From CAYQLT01 sp964418425 (GTDB taxonomy: Bacteria; Bacillota; Limnochordia; Limnochordales; Geochordaceae), in NCBI GenBank assembly GCA_964418425.1, contig CAYQLT010000025.1, positions 1 to 39,275 of the forward strand: a DNA stretch of 39,275 nucleotides. Reading direction: 5' to 3'. The stretch's first letter is position 1; the number at the start of each line of letters is the position of its first letter. Shown piece by piece: positions 8,307 through 16,141 of this stretch. Made by a program: the position numbers and the translations under genes. The notes beneath the pieces are model-generated. The model was not told the DNA's origin. It was given only the letters and a program-made list of their open reading frames with translations, and made no database searches.

Positions 8307-8759
8307 GTGGCCGAAGATGGGCGGCAGCGGGTCGCAGAGCGTATTCGAGCCCTTCGCCGCCTGCGTGGTCTGACACAGGAGGCCCTCGCCGAGGCAGCCG
8401 GCTTTCATCCCACCTACATCCAGAAGGTAGAAGCCGGCCGAATAGCGCCCACCCTGGCGGCCCTGGCACGCCTCGCCCGGGCGCTGCAGGTGCCGGTGGC
8501 CAGCATCGTGCAGGCCATGGACGAGCCGGCGACCAAAGCCCCGGGCCCCCTCATGGCGGCCGTGGAGGCCCTGCTGAGGTCCTGCTCGGAGGAGCAACTC
8601 CGCTTCGTGCTGGAGCTGATCCGTTTTCTGCAGGAACGTCCCTGGGCCAGCGTGCCGCCGGCGGCCTCCCGGTCGCGAGGGGACTCGAACCTCCCGGCGG
8701 CCGCCGCAGAACCCACCCCTCCCTACCCCTCCCGGCGGCGAAGGGGCTCCACCCGCTGA
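8307..8759 (+). CDS. XRE-family helix-turn-helix regulator
   Basis: This is a DNA-binding protein of about 150 residues. Residues 8-65 form a Cro/CI-type helix-turn-helix (RIRALRRLRGLTQEALAEAA, then HPTYIQKVEAGRIAPTLAALARLARAL). Residues 80-115 form an amphipathic helical region (MAAVEALLRSCSEEQLRFVLELIRFL) that probably dimerises. The tail after residue 115 is Pro/Ser/Arg-rich and looks disordered. I chose the GTG at 8307 because AGGAGG (8294-8299) lies 7 bases upstream; the GTG at 8301 is too close. There is no inducer-binding domain, so it resembles SinR/SlrR-like or phage-type repressors. The CheY-like gene follows after about 116 bp and may be co-transcribed. Confidence 0.87.
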   Translation: MAEDGRQRVAERIRALRRLRGLTQEALAEAAGFHPTYIQKVEAGRIAPTLAALARLARALQVPVASIVQAMDEPATKAPGPLMAAVEALLRSCSEEQLRFVLELIRFLQERPWASVPPAASRSRGDSNLPAAAAEPTPPYPSRRRRGSTR

Positions 8760-8875
8760 AGGGGATGGAGCAGGCAGGATTCTGTCGGGAATCGTCGAAT
8801 CTCGCCCGCTGCGTCCGGCCCGCGCAAAAGGTGCGACGCTGCCATTGGTCCCACGCCGGAAGGGGATCGGCCTTG

Positions 8876-9244
8876 GTGGGAAGCGCAAAGCGCGTGCTGA
8901 TCGCCGACGACAATGCCTTCATGCGCTTGACATTGCGCCGCCTGCTGGAGCAGAACGGCCACGCGGTGGTGGGAGAGGCCCGAAACGGCCTGGAGGCCGT
9001 CCGAAAATACCAGGAGCTCCAACCCGACGTTGTCACCCTGGATATCACCATGCCCGAAATGGACGGGCTGGCCGCGCTGAAAGCCATCTTACAGCTCGAC
9101 CCCGCTGCCAGGGTCATCATGTGCACCGCCATGGGCCAGAGGTCCATCGTGGCCGAGGCCATAGCCTGCGGTGCCAGGGACTTCCTCGTCAAGCCGTTTC
9201 GGCCCCACCAGGTGCTGCAGGCCATCGCGAGGCTCGGGCCCTGA
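8876..9244 (+). CDS. CheY-like stand-alone response regulator receiver
   Basis: This protein of about 122 residues is a single receiver domain. All key residues are present: acidic pair Asp11/Asp12, phosphoacceptor Asp56 (TLDITMP), Thr84 (VIMCTAM) and Lys106 (FLVKPF). No output domain follows, so it should act by protein contact, as CheY does at the flagellar switch or as Spo0F does in a phosphorelay. It is closest in feel to CheY (RVLIADDNAFMR, VVGEARNGLEAV). The start is a GTG at 8876, or the adjacent TTG at 8873, after AAGGGG (8860-8865). No chemotaxis or kinase gene is visible in the window, so the partner kinase must be elsewhere. It converges on the YdjM-like gene. Confidence 0.93.
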   Translation: MGSAKRVLIADDNAFMRLTLRRLLEQNGHAVVGEARNGLEAVRKYQELQPDVVTLDITMPEMDGLAALKAILQLDPAARVIMCTAMGQRSIVAEAIACGARDFLVKPFRPHQVLQAIARLGP

Positions 9245-9274
9245 AGCGAAGACGGCACCGCGGGCGCCGCGCGG

Positions 9275-9760
9275 TCAGAGGTACGTGGAGACCACCACGA
9301 CCAGACCGATGACCCCGCCTTCTACGAGCAGCCCGGTACGCCGGTCGGCGCGACCGTGAGGCGTCAGCCCGTTATGGCTGGGATAGACAGCAATCCGCAA
9401 CATACCAAAACGCCGGAGCACCGTCTCGACGTCAGGCAGCACTGCGCCGGCGGCACCCCACAAAAGGCGCGTATCTCCAGTTCTCCGATAAGCATCCTGC
9501 AGCCACCAGGCTGCGGCCACAAAAGCCACCGCCTGTTCCGGGAGGCTCCATTCGTGGTGAGGAAGCGCATCCATGAGCCCGTGGCTCGCCATGCCGACGG
9601 CCAGGGCGGCACTGTCGTCTCCGGCCAAGGCCTGCCCCAGCACCGCTCCCGTGATGAGGTGACCCGCCCCCGAGAAGGCGTGGGCCGGCACGCCCGCCGC
9701 TCCGAGCGCCAGGGCCGCCGTCAACGCCATCGTTGCTCGAAACCGGCAACAGCCGGTCAT
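9275..9760 (-). CDS. YdjM/DUF457-like membrane-associated protein
   Basis: This 161-residue hydrophobic protein has a signal-like N-terminus (residues 8-30, ending AHAFS). His/Asp-containing motifs follow in an order reminiscent of the membrane-bound metal-dependent hydrolase family: GHLITGAVLG, SHGLMDALPHHEWS, GAVLPDVETVL and PSHNGLTPHG, with a final transmembrane segment at about residues 145-161. The pattern suggests a metal site near the membrane surface. Assignment is by motif layout only, and no substrate is known for this family. The ATG at 9758-9760 is preceded by AAGGG. It is convergent with the CheY-like gene (30-bp gap) and has no other operon partner. Confidence 0.6.
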   Translation of the reverse strand: MTGCCRFRATMALTAALALGAAGVPAHAFSGAGHLITGAVLGQALAGDDSAALAVGMASHGLMDALPHHEWSLPEQAVAFVAAAWWLQDAYRRTGDTRLLWGAAGAVLPDVETVLRRFGMLRIAVYPSHNGLTPHGRADRRTGLLVEGGVIGLVVVVSTYL

Positions 9761-9927
9761 ACCCTTGGTGTTCCCTTCAGTCTTTCCCCGCAGGCTGCCG
9801 TAGCTTCCGAACCGTCAGGCAGCCGGTCGGGCCCCCTGGGGTACGGGGCTAGGGGTGCCGGGACACGCCCGCAGTATTCGAGCCTCGGGACCTGGCCCCT
9901 GCATCTCACGCCGACCGACCAGCCACA

Positions 9928-9955
9928 TTGATTACAAAGTACTTTGTGCTGTAAT
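9928..9955 (+). promoter_or_regulatory. Sigma-A promoter with 14-bp palindromic operator in the spacer
   Basis: TTGATT (9928-9933) and TGTAAT (9950-9955) form a -35/-10 pair with a 16-bp spacer. The spacer is almost entirely the perfect palindrome ACAAAGTACTTTGT (9934-9947). A repressor bound there would block RNA polymerase. The winged-helix regulator encoded as the third gene of the downstream operon is the obvious candidate (autoregulation, inferred). Confidence 0.75.
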
Positions 9956-9980
9956 GTTGTTGGCAGGGAGGTGATCTTCC

Positions 9981-10460
9981 GTGCGCTCTCAGTCCGCGCG
10001 CCTGCGTACGCCCATGGTGGTAGCGCTACTGGCAGTCCCGCTCCTCGTCGGCCCCTCGGTGCACGCCACTTCAGGGGGTTATTTCAGCGCCGGCTACCTA
10101 TCGGGTAGGCCCGGGTTCGTCGTGGGGGGCGGCAACTTCGGAAGCGTCGGGCCCCTCGTGCTGGGCGGCGAAGGCTTCGGGTTCGGCATCCCCCAGCAGC
10201 CGGGGAGCGGGGGATCTTTCTACGCCGCCTACGCGCTTCGCCCCCACGATAGCCTGCTCGTGCTCCTCGGCGTGAGCGTGGGCGGCGGCGGAAGTGGCGA
10301 AAGGGGCGGCTGGTTCGCCGGACTGGGCATTCGAGCCTTTTACTTGCCGAAGCCCCAAGGGTTCGGCTGGGGGCTTGGCGTCGACTACCTGACAGGGCTG
10401 GCCGGCGAGCCGCCGAGCGGGTTCCTGGTTCGCCTGCTGGTCGGAGGGGGAAGCCGCTGA
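9981..10460 (+). CDS. Secreted Gly-rich hypothetical protein
   Basis: This is a 159-residue protein I do not recognise. A signal peptide (residues 1-30, ending SVHATSGG) is followed by a Gly-rich mature part with alternating hydrophobic residues (GFVVGGGNFGSVGPLVLGG; GWGLGVDYLTG), suggesting a small beta-rich exported or surface protein. The start is a GTG at 9981 with an excellent GGGAGGTGAT at 9966-9975. It is the first gene of a three-gene unit with overlapping ends: its TGA overlaps the ATG of the next gene. It is controlled by the palindrome-containing promoter just upstream. Confidence 0.75.
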   Translation: MRSQSARLRTPMVVALLAVPLLVGPSVHATSGGYFSAGYLSGRPGFVVGGGNFGSVGPLVLGGEGFGFGIPQQPGSGGSFYAAYALRPHDSLLVLLGVSVGGGGSGERGGWFAGLGIRAFYLPKPQGFGWGLGVDYLTGLAGEPPSGFLVRLLVGGGSR

Positions 10461-11017
10461 TGGACCACGGGCAGCTCGGCGACATCCATGCCACCCGTAG
10501 GGCGGCGGGCGGCGCCCGCTTGCGCCCGGCCCTGGGAGGAGGGTGGATCCTGGTGCTCTGGGGCAGCTTGTGGCTTGCTGGTTCCCTCCTGCAGTTGGCG
10601 GGTAGCCCGTGGGTGGCACCGTTCTGGACGGCTGCGGTGCCCCTGGGAATTGCATTCAGCTTCTGGCTGGGCGTGCGCATGAAGCAGTTCGTGCGGGCCC
10701 ACTGGGGGCTTCAGCTGGCAGGGTTTTGGGGGCTATGGGTGCTCTTCGGTGTGGTATGGCTGGCTCTCTTCGTACCGACGCCAGCTACGCCTGCCGGGGT
10801 GGCCTTCATCGTGAGCCTGGTGGCTTTCGGCCTCAGCGTCAGCGGCTTGCTGGTGAGCCGCGCGCTGGTGGCGGCGGGGCTCGTGTTGCTGGCTGTCGAT
10901 CTATGGGTCTACCTGGCGGCCCCGCAGGCCTTCCACTGGGCCATGGTGGCCCTCGGGGCGGCAATTCTTGGCGCGGGGATCTGGCTGGTGCGATGGAAGC
11001 CGGCTTCGACGAGCTGA
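10460..11017 (+). CDS. Six-TM integral membrane protein of unknown function
   Basis: This is a 185-residue protein with about six hydrophobic helices: residues 28-48, 52-71, 82-103, 110-131, 133-151 and 155-176. No catalytic or transport motif is visible. Its ATG overlaps the stop of the secreted-protein gene, and its 3' end overlaps the winged-helix regulator gene by 25 bp, so all three are translationally coupled. In other Bacillota, small winged-helix regulators of this kind are often paired with membrane proteins whose expression they control. That suggests an envelope-sensing role here, which is an inference only. Confidence 0.75.
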   Translation: MDHGQLGDIHATRRAAGGARLRPALGGGWILVLWGSLWLAGSLLQLAGSPWVAPFWTAAVPLGIAFSFWLGVRMKQFVRAHWGLQLAGFWGLWVLFGVVWLALFVPTPATPAGVAFIVSLVAFGLSVSGLLVSRALVAAGLVLLAVDLWVYLAAPQAFHWAMVALGAAILGAGIWLVRWKPASTS

Positions 11018-11310
11018 TTCACCAGCCCACCCGGTTACGACTCATGGCCCTCCTGTACGGGCTGGGGCCCGAGGCCCGGGCGGAGTTCGGGTGGCTGAAA
11101 CACGAGCTTGACACCACGGATGGCAACCTCTCCGTCCACCTGCAGAAGCTGGAGCAGGCGGGCTACGTGCGCATCGAGAAGGGTTTCGTGGGGCGCCGGC
11201 CTCGCACGTGGGTTCAAATGACCGACCGGGGCCAGCAGGCAACTCAGCAACATTTGCAGGCCCTTGAAAGGCTGGTCAAAGGGGCGCGCCCGCAGCGCCG
11301 GCGACCCTGA
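10993..11310 (+). CDS. Winged-helix transcriptional regulator (HTH_34 / MarR-like)
   Basis: This 105-residue DNA-binding protein belongs to the small winged-helix group (PF13601-like). The opening (FDELIHQPTRLRLMALLYGL) is the typical first helix. The recognition helix lies in TTDGNLSVHLQKLEQAGYV, followed by the wing (RIEKGFVGRRPRTWVQMTDRG). There is no separate ligand domain. It is the last gene of the operon and starts inside the preceding membrane-protein gene. The perfect palindrome in the operon promoter is a good candidate for its binding site, giving negative autoregulation. The C-terminal tail is basic. Confidence 0.9.
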   Translation: MEAGFDELIHQPTRLRLMALLYGLGPEARAEFGWLKHELDTTDGNLSVHLQKLEQAGYVRIEKGFVGRRPRTWVQMTDRGQQATQQHLQALERLVKGARPQRRRP

Positions 11311-11330
11311 CGCTCAGCACGTCGTCAACG

Positions 11331-12155
11331 TTAAGAAGGCCCCAAACAGCCCGGATTCGGGTTCTGGCGGCGCCAGGCGGCCACGAGTTCACAAGCCCAC
11401 GCGGCATCCTCGCCGTCGAGGGCAGGTTCCGGGGGGCGTGTGTAATCCACCTGCAGGTCGAACGCGGCCGTGTCGTAGAGTTCTTGCAGGAGAACCCCGA
11501 GCCGAAGGGCAGGCGCAGGCTCGTCGGGGTCCAGCGGCACGGAGAACTCCGGGATGGGTTGCCTCACCGTGAAGGCGTACAGGTAGGCCCTGGGGCGCTC
11601 GGGAGCGGGGCTGACCAGGATGCGGTAGTGCGCGCCCCGGGGCTCGGGGCTCATCGGCAACGCGCCGTACGCTCGAAGCAGGTCGATCTCCACGAAGTGG
11701 ACCCGGCTGCCCAGAACGGCGGACCGCTTCTCCTCGTAGTCGGCACGGGCCGGGCCCGGGCGCTTGTTGGCCGGCGAGAGAATCTCGATCACCGTGACGA
11801 CCTCATGGCTCCCGGCCCGGCGGATCTCCAGGTAGCGGTGCCGGACCTCCACGGGGACAGGCACCCGCACCACCTGCGCCCCGTCCGGAGAATTCGTCCC
11901 GTCAGCCCGGTACTCCGGCACCGCCTCCTCCGCCTGGGCCCCGGCGGCTCGGGCGACAAGGACGTCCGGCCGCCTGGTGGCTGGCGGCTCCTCATACGGC
12001 GTGCGGTAGACCCGTTCCTCGACCGCGACGTAGTAGCGCGGCCGCAGGCGCGGCCCCAGCGCGTCCCGGATACCCCCGATGAGGCCGACGTGTACCTGCG
12101 GCCACAGTTGCGGGTGTTCCAGGTACGGGTCCATTCCGGGGAACGGCGACGGCAC
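11331..12155 (-). CDS. DUF4058 family protein
   Basis: This 274-residue protein has the hallmark start of DUF4058 proteins (PSPFPGMDPYLEHP), followed by conserved RRPDVLVA, YLEIR and VVTVIEILSPANK segments and a C-terminal VDYTRPPEPAL. The VIEILSPANK region resembles a PD-(D/E)XK-like core (E-x-hydrophobic-S-P-x-N-K), so a nuclease-like fold has been my suspicion. The function of the family is not established. Such proteins are often numerous in cyanobacteria and some deep-branching bacteria. The start is a GTG at 12153-12155 with GGGAGG 8 bases upstream. It lies 32 bp downstream of tRNA-Leu on the same strand and might be transcribed with it. Confidence 0.88.
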   Translation of the reverse strand: MPSPFPGMDPYLEHPQLWPQVHVGLIGGIRDALGPRLRPRYYVAVEERVYRTPYEEPPATRRPDVLVARAAGAQAEEAVPEYRADGTNSPDGAQVVRVPVPVEVRHRYLEIRRAGSHEVVTVIEILSPANKRPGPARADYEEKRSAVLGSRVHFVEIDLLRAYGALPMSPEPRGAHYRILVSPAPERPRAYLYAFTVRQPIPEFSVPLDPDEPAPALRLGVLLQELYDTAAFDLQVDYTRPPEPALDGEDAAWACELVAAWRRQNPNPGCLGPS

Positions 12156-12187
12156 GGCAGGCCCTCCCGGCTCCGATCATGCGGCGC

Positions 12188-12275
<88 letters not shown>

Positions 12276-12341
12276 ACGGTAGGAGAGGGTGCCTCGCCCG
12301 CCCGGGGCACATTGCCTTGACGGCGCAGGTTGCGGGCACGC

Positions 12342-13382
12342 CTATGATACCAGCACCCGCCAAAGCTCGTCAACCGGCGCCGTGTCAAGCCTTCGCCGCT
12401 CGCCGCCGGTACCCACGACGACCACGCCATCCTGCGGCTGCGTGATGCGCCCCACCACCGCCGCGGGGATGCCCTCTCGCCCCAGCGCCTCCACGAGCCG
12501 GGTGCCGTCGGGGGTCGTGATGAGCATGGTTCCCGAGGAGATGAGCCCCAGAGGGTCGATGCGCAGGTGGCGGCAGATCCGTTCCGTCTCCGCCCGCACC
12601 GGAACCCGCCCGACCTCCAGCTCTGCTCCCACCTTCGACGCCTGGCACAGCTCCCACAGCGCCCCGTACAGCCCGCCCTCGGTCACGTCGTGCATGGCCG
12701 TGACTCCGTGGCCGGCGGCCACCACCCCGTCCCGCACCGCGCTCACGTCATCGAAAAACCGCCGAGCCCGCTCCACCAGTTCGGCCCCAAGCGCCCGGCT
12801 CAGCTCCTCGCCACGGTCCCAGGCCAGGATGGCCGTTCCCTCGATGCCTGCCGCCTTGGTCACGACCACGTCGTCCCCCGGGCGGGCACCCGCCGACGTG
12901 ACGAGACGGCTGCGGGCCACCGCGCCCAGCGCCGTGAGCACCACCACGGGGTCGGTCACCTTGCTCGTGATCTCCGTGTGGCCGCCCAGCACCTCGATGC
13001 CGAGCCCCTCACACGCCCCGGCGATCTCCTCCGCCAGGCCGGCGAGGGCGCCCTCATCCGTCCCTTCGGGCAAAAGCAAAACCACCTGCACCCCGACCGG
13101 CTCCGCCCCCATCGCCGCCAGGTCGTTGCAGGCCACGTGCACCCCCAGCCGCCCCATGCCGGCCGACGCCCCGGTGATGGGGTCGCTGGAGACCACCACG
13201 AGACGTCCGCCCGGATCCAGCACCGCCGAGTCTTCGCCCACCGCCGCGTGCACCTGTACCTCCGGGCGCCGGCAGCCCAGCCTCGCAAGCACCAGGCGCT
13301 CCAGCCGATCCGGCGGCAGCTTGCCCGCCCGCAACCGCCTGGGTGAAAGCAGGCCCCCAGCCCCGGGCCCCTGCGCGGTCAT
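12342..13382 (-). CDS. AIR synthase-related (PurM/HypE-fold) protein
   Basis: This 346-residue protein belongs to the PurM/ThiL/HypE/SelD superfamily of ATP-using enzymes. Visible features are the early GEDSAVLDPGGRLVVVSSDPI segment, MGRLGVHVACNDLAAMGAEPVG (the superfamily's ND-x-x-x-x-G metal/ATP-binding signature, about residues 75-95), GGHTEIT near residue 135, and HDVTEGGLYGALWEL near residue 215. It is not a typical PurM or HypE: HypE's C-terminal Cys motif is absent and no purine or hydrogenase genes are nearby. Its ATG overlaps the stop of the HemL-like aminotransferase gene (ATGA), so the two should be made together and may share a pathway. The substrate is unknown. The tRNA-Leu promoter lies inside its 3' end. 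Confidence 0.85.
   Translation of the reverse strand: MTAQGPGAGGLLSPRRLRAGKLPPDRLERLVLARLGCRRPEVQVHAAVGEDSAVLDPGGRLVVVSSDPITGASAGMGRLGVHVACNDLAAMGAEPVGVQVVLLLPEGTDEGALAGLAEEIAGACEGLGIEVLGGHTEITSKVTDPVVVLTALGAVARSRLVTSAGARPGDDVVVTKAAGIEGTAILAWDRGEELSRALGAELVERARRFFDDVSAVRDGVVAAGHGVTAMHDVTEGGLYGALWELCQASKVGAELEVGRVPVRAETERICRHLRIDPLGLISSGTMLITTPDGTRLVEALGREGIPAAVVGRITQPQDGVVVVGTGGERRRLDTAPVDELWRVLVS
12344..12373 (-). promoter_or_regulatory. Promoter of tRNA-Leu
   Basis: On the minus strand TTGACG (12368-12373) and TATCAT (12344-12349) are separated by 18 bp, with an extended -10 TGG directly before TATCAT. It lies about 70 bp upstream of the tRNA and overlaps the end of the AIR-synthase-like gene. 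Confidence 0.65.
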
Positions 13383-14773
13383 CGAACCGGAACGGCCCCC
13401 TCTGCCACCAGCCCCTGCAAGGCCTTGTCAAACGCCTGCGCCGTCACCTCGATGTCATCCTGGCTGTGAACGGCCGACACGAACCCCCCGTTTCGCATGA
13501 GGTCCACCCCGTGCACCAGCATCGCCCGGCGCAGCCGGTGCACCGTCGCCATGTTCACAGCCCGTGCCAGCTCCCGGTGGTCCCCCACAGGCCACCAGCG
13601 CCCGCCGGCGTCCCGGCGCCCGTCGATCCCGAAGGCCACGTGAAACCAGGACGACTCCCCGTACGCGCACCCTCGAACCCCTCGCCGGGCGATGGCCTCG
13701 TTGAGCCTCTCCACCAGCTCCCGGGCCAGCTCGGCCGCCCGCGCCGTCACGCGCCCCCCCGCCACCTCCTGCAACACGGCGATGCCCGCCGCCGCCGACA
13801 GCGGGTTGGCGTTGAAGGTGCCCTGGTGCGGGATCTTCTCCACCGCATCCCTGGCCGGGTCGCCGGTGTAGGCAAGGCGGTCCAGGATCTCCCGGCGCCC
13901 CGCCACGGCGCCCCCCGGCAGCCCCCCGCACAGGATCTTCGCCAGGCAGATCAGATCCGGCCGCAGGCCATAAACTTCCTGAGCCCCTCCCGGCGCCATC
14001 CGAAAGCCCGTGACCACCTCGTCCAGGATGAACAGCACACCGTGGCGCCGGGTCAACTCCGCCAGCTCGTGCAGAAAGTCCGGACGCACCGGGAACTCCC
14101 CCCACGAGCCCCCGCTGGGCTCCACGATGACCGCGGCCACGTCGTCCCTCGCCCGCAGCACCTGCTCGGCCGCCGCCACATCGTTGGGCGGCAGCACGAT
14201 GGTGGCTTCCAGCGTCTGCTCGGGAATGCCCGGCGACTGCCTGCGGTCAAACGGAGCCTTGGCGCCGGGGATGGCGTAGTCATGCCACCCGTGGAAATGC
14301 CCCTCGAACTTGACGATCCGGCTCTTGCCCGTATACGCCCTGGCCAGGCGCATGGCCAGGTGAGTGGCCTCGGTACCCGAGCTGGTAAAGCGAATCGTCT
14401 CCGCCGCCGGCATCAACCGCCGCACCGCCTCGGCCCACTCGATCTCCAGGCGGTGGCAGGCGCCGTAGTGAGTGCCCTGGCGAACCTGCCGCTCGACGGC
14501 CTCGACGACAACCGGGTGCGCATGTCCCAACAGCAACGCCCCGTGCCCCATCCAGTAGTCGATGAGTTGGTTTCCGTCCACGTCCCACTTGTAGGCGCCC
14601 CGGGCTCGCTCCACGTAGATGGGGAAGGGCTCCAGAAACCGGGCGTCGTGGGTCACACCCGAGGGAAACAGCCCCCTCGCCCGCTCGTACAGCCCCGCCG
14701 ACCCGGCAAAGCGGCGGGCGAACGCCTCCTCCAGCGGCCCCCCGCCGGCTCCCGCAACTCCCCGGCTCTCCAC
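13379..14773 (-). CDS. Class-III aminotransferase, glutamate-1-semialdehyde aminomutase-like
   Basis: This is a 464-residue PLP enzyme of the HemL/aspartate-aminotransferase class-III family. Recognisable segments are LFPSGVTHDARF and the GNQLIDYWMGHGALLLGHAHP opening, then TSSGTEATHLAMRLARAYTG (phosphate-binding), the FEGHFHGWHD motif, LFILDEVVTGFR (Asp contacting the PLP nitrogen), the PLP lysine in LAKILCGGLPGGA, and HQGTFNANPLSAAAG. The opening SGVTHDARF and the LAKILCGGLPGG (rather than GKIIGGGLP) suggest a HemL paralogue with another amino-acid substrate; no heme genes are nearby. The start is a GTG at 14771-14773, well placed behind AAGGAGG. It is translationally coupled to the AIR-synthase-like gene. 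Confidence 0.85.
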   Translation of the reverse strand: MESRGVAGAGGGPLEEAFARRFAGSAGLYERARGLFPSGVTHDARFLEPFPIYVERARGAYKWDVDGNQLIDYWMGHGALLLGHAHPVVVEAVERQVRQGTHYGACHRLEIEWAEAVRRLMPAAETIRFTSSGTEATHLAMRLARAYTGKSRIVKFEGHFHGWHDYAIPGAKAPFDRRQSPGIPEQTLEATIVLPPNDVAAAEQVLRARDDVAAVIVEPSGGSWGEFPVRPDFLHELAELTRRHGVLFILDEVVTGFRMAPGGAQEVYGLRPDLICLAKILCGGLPGGAVAGRREILDRLAYTGDPARDAVEKIPHQGTFNANPLSAAAGIAVLQEVAGGRVTARAAELARELVERLNEAIARRGVRGCAYGESSWFHVAFGIDGRRDAGGRWWPVGDHRELARAVNMATVHRLRRAMLVHGVDLMRNGGFVSAVHSQDDIEVTAQAFDKALQGLVAEGAVPVR

Positions 14774-14902
14774 CCTGGCTTCCTCCTTTTGCCTCCTGTG
14801 CCCCGCCCGTCCCCGGCGCCCGCACCGGCGAGCCGGGCCTTCCGGCCAACTTCGCCGCCGCGGCGGCCCGGCCGCCCCTCGCCACCCGGCCCTCCGGGCA
14901 GG

Positions 14903-16018
14903 CTACACCGCCTCCTTGAGCGGGACGTACGGCAGGCCGTGGGCCTGAGCCACCGCCTCGTGGGTGATGTGGCCCTTGAGGACGTTTACGCCCCGCCCGA
15001 GGGCCGGATTGGAGGTGAGCGCGTCCACCCATCCGCGGTTGGCGATCTCCAGCACGTACGGAAGGGTTGAGCTGGTCAGGGCGTACGTGGACGTGCGGGG
15101 AACCGCCCCCGGGATGTTGGCCACCGCATAGTGAATCACGCCGTGCTTAATATACACGGGGTCGTCGTGCGTCGTCGCGCGGTCCACCGTCTGGACGCAC
15201 CCGCCCTGGTCCACGGCCACGTCCACGATGACGGCCCCCTCCTTCATGGACCGCACCATCTCCTCGGTGACCAGGCTCGGCGCTCGAGCCCCGGGGATGA
15301 GCACCGCCCCGATGAGCAGATCCGCATACCGAACCGCCCGCTCGATGTTGTAACGGTTGGAGACCACCGTAATCAGGTTGCCGTGCAGAACCTCCTCCAG
15401 GTAACGCAGGCGGCTCACGCTGGTGTCCATCACCGTCACGTGCGCCCCCATCCCCAGCGCCACCCGGGCGGCGTTATACCCGACCGTCCCGCCGCCCAGG
15501 ATCACCACCTCCGCCGCCGGCACCCCCGGAACGCCGCCCAGCAGAATCCCGCGTCCGCCGTACACCTTCTCGAGGTACTGGGCGCCCACCTGAACCGCCA
15601 TGCGCCCCGCCACCTCGCTCATGGGCGTCAGAAGCGGCAGCGACCCGTCGGCCAGCTGGATGGTCTCGTACGCGATGGCGATGACGCCCCGCTCCAGCAA
15701 CGTGAGGGTGAGGCCCCGGTCAGGGGCCAGGTGCAGGTATGTGAAGAGGATCTGGCCCGGCCGCAAGTAGGCGTACTCGGACGGCTGCGGTTCCTTGACC
15801 TTGAGGATGAGGTCGCTGTCCGAGAAGATGTCCTCGGGCCTGCGGCACAAAACCGCCCCGGCCGCCTCGTACTCCTCGTCCAGAATTCCGCTCCCCTGGC
15901 CCGCCCCGGCCTCCACCAGGACCCGGTGGCCGCTTCGGGTCAGCTCCTCCACCCCGGCCGGGACGATGGCAACCCGGTTCTCGCCCGGCTTGATTTCCCT
16001 GGGAACGCCGATGATCAC
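14903..16018 (-). CDS. ald: Alanine dehydrogenase
   Basis: This 371-residue enzyme catalyses the NAD-dependent interconversion of alanine with pyruvate and ammonia. The family signature is clear from the start (MIIGVPREIKPGENRVA). Catalytic and substrate residues are in place: Arg in GENRVA, Lys in LKVKEPQ, His in YLHLAPD and Asp in VDVAVDQGG. The NAD-binding Rossmann motif is VVILGGGTVGYNAA. The length matches the family. The start is a GTG at 16016-16018. The gene lies downstream of pyruvate kinase on the same strand (123-bp gap with GC-rich dyad symmetry but no U-run), so the two pyruvate enzymes may be co-expressed. In spore formers Ald is important for alanine use during sporulation. Confidence 0.97.
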   Translation of the reverse strand: MIIGVPREIKPGENRVAIVPAGVEELTRSGHRVLVEAGAGQGSGILDEEYEAAGAVLCRRPEDIFSDSDLILKVKEPQPSEYAYLRPGQILFTYLHLAPDRGLTLTLLERGVIAIAYETIQLADGSLPLLTPMSEVAGRMAVQVGAQYLEKVYGGRGILLGGVPGVPAAEVVILGGGTVGYNAARVALGMGAHVTVMDTSVSRLRYLEEVLHGNLITVVSNRYNIERAVRYADLLIGAVLIPGARAPSLVTEEMVRSMKEGAVIVDVAVDQGGCVQTVDRATTHDDPVYIKHGVIHYAVANIPGAVPRTSTYALTSSTLPYVLEIANRGWVDALTSNPALGRGVNVLKGHITHEAVAQAHGLPYVPLKEAV

Positions 16019-16141
16019 CGCCTGGCCCCCTCTCCAACCCTGTGGCCCGCCGTGAAGCCTCGCCGCCGCCGGAACCCTCTCCCGGCGCCGGCCTGCCGTC
16101 CGCGCCCCAAATCAGCGCCCGCGGCGCCGGCAGAGCGGGCC

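Noticed and set aside
16019..16141. GC-rich dyads between pyk and ald as an intrinsic terminator
   Set aside because: CCGGCGCC-type symmetry occurs twice, but there is no following U-run on the transcribed strand.
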